Origin: Allopontixanthobacter sediminis
GTDB lineage: Bacteria > Pseudomonadota > Alphaproteobacteria > Sphingomonadales > Sphingomonadaceae
Length of the DNA: 64,000 nt
Reading direction: 5' to 3'
Assembly (NCBI RefSeq): GCF_009828115.1
Contig: NZ_WTYL01000001.1
Coordinates: 1,054,001 to 1,118,000, forward strand
Part shown: positions 59,715-64,000 of the stretch, in pieces
Layout: each line of letters starts with the position of its first letter
Position numbering within the stretch: position 1 is the stretch's first letter
Made by a program: the position numbers and the translations under genes
Notes under the pieces: generated by a model
Seen by the model: the letters and a program-made list of their open reading frames with translations, nothing else
Database searches by the model: none
Told to the model about the DNA's origin: nothing

Positions 59715-59728
59715 TGTTAGCGCTACCA
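59715..59728. promoter_or_regulatory. Predicted LacI/XylR-type operator, site 8 (TGTTAGCGCTACCA)
   Basis: A 14-bp copy with a TTAGCGCTAC core, directly upstream of the receptor ribosome site (59706-59713) and 17 bases before ATG 59698. It places receptor synthesis under the same control as the enzymes. It is 141 bases from the halogenase start, so an effect on that operon is possible. Confidence 0.8.
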
Positions 59729-59812
59729 CATTTAGGCGGGTAGCTTGTCTTTGCTTTGAAACAAGGCATATCGGCACGTAGTTTCCTTGGCAAGAGGAAC
59801 TTCCGGGTTTAG

Positions 59813-59839
59813 CTGTGGGCTGTGACAAATTGCCCACAG
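59813..59839. promoter_or_regulatory. Inverted repeat upstream of the halogenase operon
   Basis: A perfect eight-base inverted repeat, CTGTGGGC and GCCCACAG, separated by 11 bases. It differs from the LacI-type operators. It overlaps a possible promoter (GTGACA at 59822-59827, 16-base spacer, TATATG at 59844-59849) and may be a binding site for another regulator, or an RNA hairpin if transcription starts further upstream. Evidence is pattern only. Confidence 0.45.
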
Positions 59840-59868
59840 AACATATATGGGGTAGTCGGGGGAGCGAG

Positions 59869-61470
59869 ATGGCAGGGATAAATGGTATCGGTACCGCGAA
59901 ACGCATTTCGCGCGTCGTCATTGTCGGTGGCGGTACCGCGGGTTGGATGGCCGCGGCTGCCATGTCCCGTTTCTTCAACGATGGCCAGCGAACGATAACG
60001 CTGATCGAATCGGACGCGATCGGGATCGTCGGCGTCGGCGAAGCGACCATTCCGCCCATTCGCAGTTTCAACGCGATGCTCGATATTCCCGAGAACGAAT
60101 TTCTCCGCGCCACCAAGGGCACTTATAAACTGGGCATCGAGTTCGTGAATTGGGGCCGACAAGGTGACCGTTACTTCCATCCATTCGGCGGTTATGGTCA
60201 AGATCTGCACGGTATCCAGTTCCACCACCTGTTCCTGAGGGAAGCGGCAAGAGCGGCAGGGACGAACGGCATCAGCCCTGATATCGGGCATTTCTCAATG
60301 TGCACCATGGCGGCGCACGCAGGCCGGTTTGCCCGTCCTTCGGCGGGCGCGCAGTCGCTGGTTTCGCAGATCGCCTACGCCTATCATTTCGACGCAAGCC
60401 TCTATGCGGCCCACTTGCGCCAACTGGCCGAGCGTCAGGGAACCGTGCGTCTCGAGGGGCGGATCGTGAAAGTCCACCGCGACGGCGAAAGCGGCGACGT
60501 CACTTCCGTCCAGCTGGAAGACGGTAGGCTTGTCGAAGGCGAATTGTTCGTCGACTGCTCCGGCTTTCGCGGCTTGCTGATCGAGGAAGCGCTCGAAACG
60601 GGGTATGACGACTGGAGTCACTGGTTGCCCATGGACCGGGCCATTGCGGTGCCGACTGCGAACATTGGCTCCCCCGATCCCTTCACCCGCTCCACCGGGC
60701 ATGCCGCGGGCTGGCAGTGGCGCATTCCACTGCAACACCGGACCGGAAACGGCCACGTCTTCTCCAGCGGGTTCATGGACGAAGACACAGCCCGCGATGT
60801 TCTCCTGGCCAATCTTGAAGGCGAACCGCTGCAGGAACCGCGCACACTTCGCTTCCTTACTGGCATGCGGCGCAAGGCATGGAACCACAACGTGATTTCC
60901 CTCGGGCTTTCATCGGGCTTTATCGAGCCGCTGGAATCGACCAGTATCCACCTGATCCAGAACGGCATTGCGCGGCTGTTCGCGCTTTTCCCCGATAATC
61001 CGATCAGTCCGATAGAACGCGACGAATACAATCGCGGGATGAAGGAACTCTACGAGGATGTACGGGACTTCATCATCCTCCATTACAAGGCTACGCAGCG
61101 AGACGACACCGCGTTCTGGCGCTATGTCCGGGACATGGAAGTACCCGCGTCTCTTGCCCGCAAGATCGAGTTGTGGCGGCTGCACGGGCGGATATTTCGC
61201 GAGAATGCCGAATTGTTCGTCGCCCCCAGCTGGATCGCCGTGATGCTAGGACAGAACATCTGGCCGCAAGCGTACGATCCGATCGCCGACACCCTCGACG
61301 AACAGAAGGTGGCGGCTGCGATGGAACAGATGCGGGACGCCTACCGGGATATCGCGGCCAAGCTGCCGACCCACGAAGAATTCATCCGCCAATCAGGCGG
61401 GTGGCACGACGCACCGACAGCCCAGCCCCCTTCCCCCGGACCATTCGCCGCCCAGGCTGCGGCGCGATGA
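59869..61470 (+). CDS. Flavin-dependent tryptophan halogenase-like protein (first of pair)
   Basis: A 533-residue flavoprotein of the tryptophan-halogenase family. FAD loop G-G-G-T-A-G-W (residues 20-26), the G-V-G-E-A-T-I-P block, the candidate catalytic lysine in T-Y-K-L-G-I-E-F (K87), the W-x-W-x-I-P motif in W-Q-W-R-I-P-L (W282, W284) and the E-S pair in L-E-S-T-S-I-H-L (E356, S357) are all kept, so it is probably active or binds FAD normally. Substrate is unknown; the locus contains no indole or secondary-metabolite genes. GGGGGAG lies just before ATG 59869; upstream frame to 59815 is disfavoured. The last bases overlap the second halogenase gene. No signal peptide, so cytoplasmic. Confidence 0.9.
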   Translation: MAGINGIGTAKRISRVVIVGGGTAGWMAAAAMSRFFNDGQRTITLIESDAIGIVGVGEATIPPIRSFNAMLDIPENEFLRATKGTYKLGIEFVNWGRQGDRYFHPFGGYGQDLHGIQFHHLFLREAARAAGTNGISPDIGHFSMCTMAAHAGRFARPSAGAQSLVSQIAYAYHFDASLYAAHLRQLAERQGTVRLEGRIVKVHRDGESGDVTSVQLEDGRLVEGELFVDCSGFRGLLIEEALETGYDDWSHWLPMDRAIAVPTANIGSPDPFTRSTGHAAGWQWRIPLQHRTGNGHVFSSGFMDEDTARDVLLANLEGEPLQEPRTLRFLTGMRRKAWNHNVISLGLSSGFIEPLESTSIHLIQNGIARLFALFPDNPISPIERDEYNRGMKELYEDVRDFIILHYKATQRDDTAFWRYVRDMEVPASLARKIELWRLHGRIFRENAELFVAPSWIAVMLGQNIWPQAYDPIADTLDEQKVAAAMEQMRDAYRDIAAKLPTHEEFIRQSGGWHDAPTAQPPSPGPFAAQAAAR

Positions 61471-63002
61471 AAAATTCGCCAATCCGCAAGGTCGTGATCG
61501 TGGGCGGCGGCACCGCGGGCTGGATGGCGGCGGCGGGACTGTCGCGGGTCCTCGGCGCGCTTCCGGGGCTGAGTATTACCCTGATCGAAAGCGAAGCGAT
61601 CGGCACAGTCGGAGTCGGCGAAGCCACCATTCCGCAAATTACCGCGTTCAACCGCCTGATCGGTCTCGACGAGATGGCGTTCATGCGCGAAACCCGGGCA
61701 ACTTACAAACTGGGCATCGAATTCGTCGACTGGCTACGGCCGGGCCATTCCTACGTCCATCCCTTTGGTTCGTTCGGTCTGGATATGCTGGGGATCGAAT
61801 TCCAGCATTTTTGGCTGCGCGGACGGGAACTGGGCGATACCGCGGCAATCGACAGTTACTCGATCGCTGCGGTCGCCGGGAAGTCCGGTAAATTCACGTG
61901 GCCGCAGCCCGACAACCGCAAATCGCCGCTTTCAAAGCTGTCCTACGCCTTCCAGTTCGATGCCGGACGTTACGCGAAGTTTTTGCGTGGTCTGTCCGAA
62001 CAGGCCGGTGTTCGCCGGGTCGAAGGGCGCGTGGTGGAGGTTCTTCAGCATCCCGAAAGCGGCTTTGTCACTGGATTGAAGCTGGATGACCAAACGGAAG
62101 TAGAAGGTGAATTGTTCATCGACTGCTCCGGCTTCCGTTCGCTGCTCCTGGGCCAGACACTGGGCGTCCCGTTCAATGATTGGTCACGCTGGTTGCCGTG
62201 CGACAGCGCGGTCGCGATCCCGTGCGAACTTGGCGGGGCGAACGAACCGCTGACTCGTTCCACCGCGCGCTCGGCGGGCTGGCAGTGGCGCATTCCGCTG
62301 CAACATCGCATCGGCAACGGGCATGTGTTTTCCTCGGCGCATATGGACGGCGAAGCGGCGACCGACATGTTGCTTGCCAACCTTGACGGCAAGCCGCTGG
62401 CGGAACCGAACCGTCTCAGTTTCACTGCGGGCCACCGGGCTCGGGCATGGGAAAAAAACGTAGTAGCGCTGGGGCTTGCCGGCGGCTTCCTGGAACCGCT
62501 CGAATCGACTTCGATACATCTCGTCCAATCCGGCATCGCCCGCTTGTTATCCTTGTTTCCCGACAGCGGTTTCAGCGAGGTTGAAATCGGGCGTTACAAC
62601 GACGAGACCGAGCGGGAATATGTCGACATCCGCGACTTCCTGTTGCTTCACTACTCGGCGACCGAGCGCGACGATTCCGAATTCTGGCGCTATTGCCGTA
62701 ACCTCGAACCGACCGACGGACTGGCCGAAAAGATCGAAATGTTTCGGAGTTCCGGGCGGATATTCCGGGAACATAACGAGCTTTTCACGGAGGCCAGCTG
62801 GCTTTCGGTAATGCTCAGTCAGGGGATCAGCCCGCAGCGGTATCATCCTGCGGCCAGATTGCTCGACGACGCGGAGACGCTCGCCCGCCTCGGCAATATT
62901 CGCGGGGCAATTCGCAACACTGCCGACCAGCTGCCTTCCCAGTCCGACTTCCTGAGCGAGCGCGGCGGAACGATTGCCGCCAGCGAACGGCTGACCGCGT
63001 GA
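61467..63002 (+). CDS. Flavin-dependent tryptophan halogenase-like protein (second of pair)
   Basis: A 511-residue paralogue of the preceding protein, with the same motifs in order: G-G-G-T-A-G-W, G-V-G-E-A-T-I-P, the lysine in T-Y-K-L-G-I-E-F (K81), W-Q-W-R-I-P-L (W272, W274) and L-E-S-T-S-I-H-L (E346, S347). The proteins have drifted over most of their length, so duplication was not recent. ATG 61467 overlaps the upstream TGA; the same GTGA/ATGA style of overlap links it to the cupin-like gene after it, which starts at GTG 62999. The three gene products are probably made in fixed ratio. A separate flavin reductase would be needed and is not in the window. Confidence 0.9.
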   Translation: MKNSPIRKVVIVGGGTAGWMAAAGLSRVLGALPGLSITLIESEAIGTVGVGEATIPQITAFNRLIGLDEMAFMRETRATYKLGIEFVDWLRPGHSYVHPFGSFGLDMLGIEFQHFWLRGRELGDTAAIDSYSIAAVAGKSGKFTWPQPDNRKSPLSKLSYAFQFDAGRYAKFLRGLSEQAGVRRVEGRVVEVLQHPESGFVTGLKLDDQTEVEGELFIDCSGFRSLLLGQTLGVPFNDWSRWLPCDSAVAIPCELGGANEPLTRSTARSAGWQWRIPLQHRIGNGHVFSSAHMDGEAATDMLLANLDGKPLAEPNRLSFTAGHRARAWEKNVVALGLAGGFLEPLESTSIHLVQSGIARLLSLFPDSGFSEVEIGRYNDETEREYVDIRDFLLLHYSATERDDSEFWRYCRNLEPTDGLAEKIEMFRSSGRIFREHNELFTEASWLSVMLSQGISPQRYHPAARLLDDAETLARLGNIRGAIRNTADQLPSQSDFLSERGGTIAASERLTA

Positions 63003-64000
63003 CTGACCGAGCCGCGCCCAACACAATTCCCGATGCCGATGCCGCGATTGATGCCGCGAGCTTTGCAGAGATCCGGCGAAACGTCCGCCCGGTAATAATG
63101 CGGCAGTTGGTCGGTGACTGGCCGGCCGTGGAAGCGGGGCGGCAGGGTGATGCGTCGATCGTGCGCTACCTCGGCGAGATCGGTAGCGCGCGGCCGGTAT
63201 CCGCGATTGCAGCATCGCCCGGTGAAGGCGGACGTTTCTTCTACACGCCCGACCTTACCGGCCTCAATTTTGTCAGCGGACAGGGCCGGCTGGAAATGTT
63301 TCTCGAAGATTTGCTGCGCGCCGCCGAAGTATCGGACCCACCGGCCATGGCGGTGCAATCCGAAGACATCGCCAGTCTGCTGCCACGGTTCGCCGACGAA
63401 AACCGGCTCGCGATCCTGCCGCAAGTCGCACCAAAGATCTGGATCGGTAACCGCATTCGCGTCGCCCCGCATTACGACGGGAAGGAGAACGTCGCCTGCT
63501 GCGTGGCGGGGCGGCGCCGCTTCACGCTATTTCCGCCCGATCAGATCGGGAATCTCTACCCCGGACCGTTTGAACTGACCCCGGCGGGCACTCCGGTGAG
63601 CATGGTCGACTTAGCCGAACCTGACGAGGAAGCGCACCCGCGATTTGCCGAGGCCTGGCGTCATGCGGCACAGGCCACGCTGGATCCGGGCGATGCAATT
63701 TATATCCCCTATGGTTGGTGGCACGGCGTCGAATCGCTTGAACCGGTCAGCATCCTGGTCAATTACTGGTGGACGCAGGACGTACCTGATGGCCTGACCA
63801 GCCCCTATGTCGGTCTGCTTCACGCATTGCTCACGTTCAAGCACCTCCCGCCGGAACAGCGCGACGTGTGGCGCGAGATGGTGAATTACTACGTGTTCGA
63901 ACAGCAGGGCGATCCCGCTGCGCATCTCCCCGATCATGCCAAGGGGGTCCTCGGTCCGCCTTCTCCGGCGCTGTTCGCACAAATGCACGAGATGATCCGT
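62999..64000 (+). CDS. Cupin-like (JmjC-related, cupin_8) protein, 3' end outside window
   Basis: Open from GTG 62999 to the window end, 334 codons, without a stop. The sequence is related to the gene at 33012: R-R-N-V-R-P-V-I-M-R, G-R-F-F-Y-T-P-D, the iron ligands H158 and D160 in A-P-H-Y-D-G-K-E-N, R-R-R-F-T-L-F-P-P, P-G-D-A-I-Y-I-P and a distal His (H242) in G-W-W-H-G. Ligand spacing from first to last histidine is 84 residues in both. The GTG overlaps the stop of the second halogenase gene. A paralogue next to halogenases and one in the enzyme region suggest a shared, unknown oxygenase-type role. Only a few residues can be missing. Confidence 0.82.
   Translation, partial: MTDRAAPNTIPDADAAIDAASFAEIRRNVRPVIMRQLVGDWPAVEAGRQGDASIVRYLGEIGSARPVSAIAASPGEGGRFFYTPDLTGLNFVSGQGRLEMFLEDLLRAAEVSDPPAMAVQSEDIASLLPRFADENRLAILPQVAPKIWIGNRIRVAPHYDGKENVACCVAGRRRFTLFPPDQIGNLYPGPFELTPAGTPVSMVDLAEPDEEAHPRFAEAWRHAAQATLDPGDAIYIPYGWWHGVESLEPVSILVNYWWTQDVPDGLTSPYVGLLHALLTFKHLPPEQRDVWREMVNYYVFEQQGDPAAHLPDHAKGVLGPPSPALFAQMHEMIR

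Noticed and set aside
62461-62474. TAGTAGCGCTGGGG, a partial match to the 14-bp palindrome.
   Set aside because: Only the left half and core fit; it lies deep in the second halogenase coding sequence, far from any start.
1-64000. CRISPR arrays, tRNA or rRNA genes, transposase genes.
   Set aside because: No regular direct repeats with spacers, no cloverleaf or rRNA-like sequence and no transposase or integrase motif was seen while reading either strand; very small RNAs could be missed without a covariance search.

Overview
The window looks like chromosomal DNA of a Gram-negative alphaproteobacterium, most likely a sphingomonad of the Erythrobacteraceae type. This is inferred from the GC-rich coding sequence, a large TonB-dependent receptor beside tryptophan-halogenase-like and cupin-like genes, Tat and lipoprotein signals on many exported enzymes, and Caulobacter-style oxidative xylose genes. 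No 16S or other marker is present, so the placement is an inference. Coding density is very high. I found 44 genes (two cut by the window ends), no RNA genes, no CRISPR array, no insertion sequence and no gene-free stretch above 300 bases.

Layout. 1-1270: the end of a PLP-dependent Thr/Ser dehydratase and a tandem pair of MAPEG-family membrane proteins. 1289-7156 (minus): a trehalose operon (otsB, a GH15 enzyme, otsA), then a Tyr/Ser phosphatase and thioredoxin reductase. 7335-15077 (plus): a four-gene secreted DUF11 cluster ending in a 1674-residue predicted outer-membrane protein. 15074-16210 (minus): a TspO-like protein and a GNAT acetyltransferase. 16302-21174 (minus): a four-gene acyl-CoA operon (two thiolases, a mesaconyl-CoA-isomerase-like type III CoA-transferase, an acyl-CoA dehydrogenase).

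21355-64000: one very large hemicellulose utilisation locus. It has a TonB-dependent receptor, exported glycosidases (GH3 four times, GH5 three times, GH10, GH31, GH43, GH67), a sialate-O-acetylesterase/acetylxylan-esterase-like protein, a tandem-module secreted protein that may bind glycans, a hexuronate-type MFS transporter, an exported Gfo/Idh oxidoreductase, and most of the oxidative (Weimberg) D-xylose pathway: xylB-like dehydrogenase, xylC-like lactonase, xylD dehydratase, xylX-like dehydratase and an aldose 1-epimerase. A LacI-family regulator sits in an operon with GH67 and xylD.

How it works together (inference). GH10, the esterase, GH67 and GH43 would take apart acetylated, arabinosylated glucuronoxylan. 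GH31 with a PA14 insert, GH5 and GH3 point to xyloglucan or beta-glucan, and a GH5_7-like enzyme to mannan. The receptor imports oligosaccharides, periplasmic GH3, GH31 and GH67 finish them, and xylose is oxidised toward 2-ketoglutarate semialdehyde. The last enzyme, the semialdehyde dehydrogenase, is not in the window.

The most notable regulatory observation is a 14-bp palindrome (consensus TGNTAGCGCTACCA) found eight times between 21.3 and 59.7 kb. Seven copies lie in intergenic control regions of the locus and one lies inside a signal-peptide coding region. It is very probably the operator of the LacI-type regulator and ties the 40-kb locus into one regulon. The two halogenase-like genes plus a cupin-like gene at the right edge have no obvious role in sugar breakdown and are the best candidates for undescribed biology.
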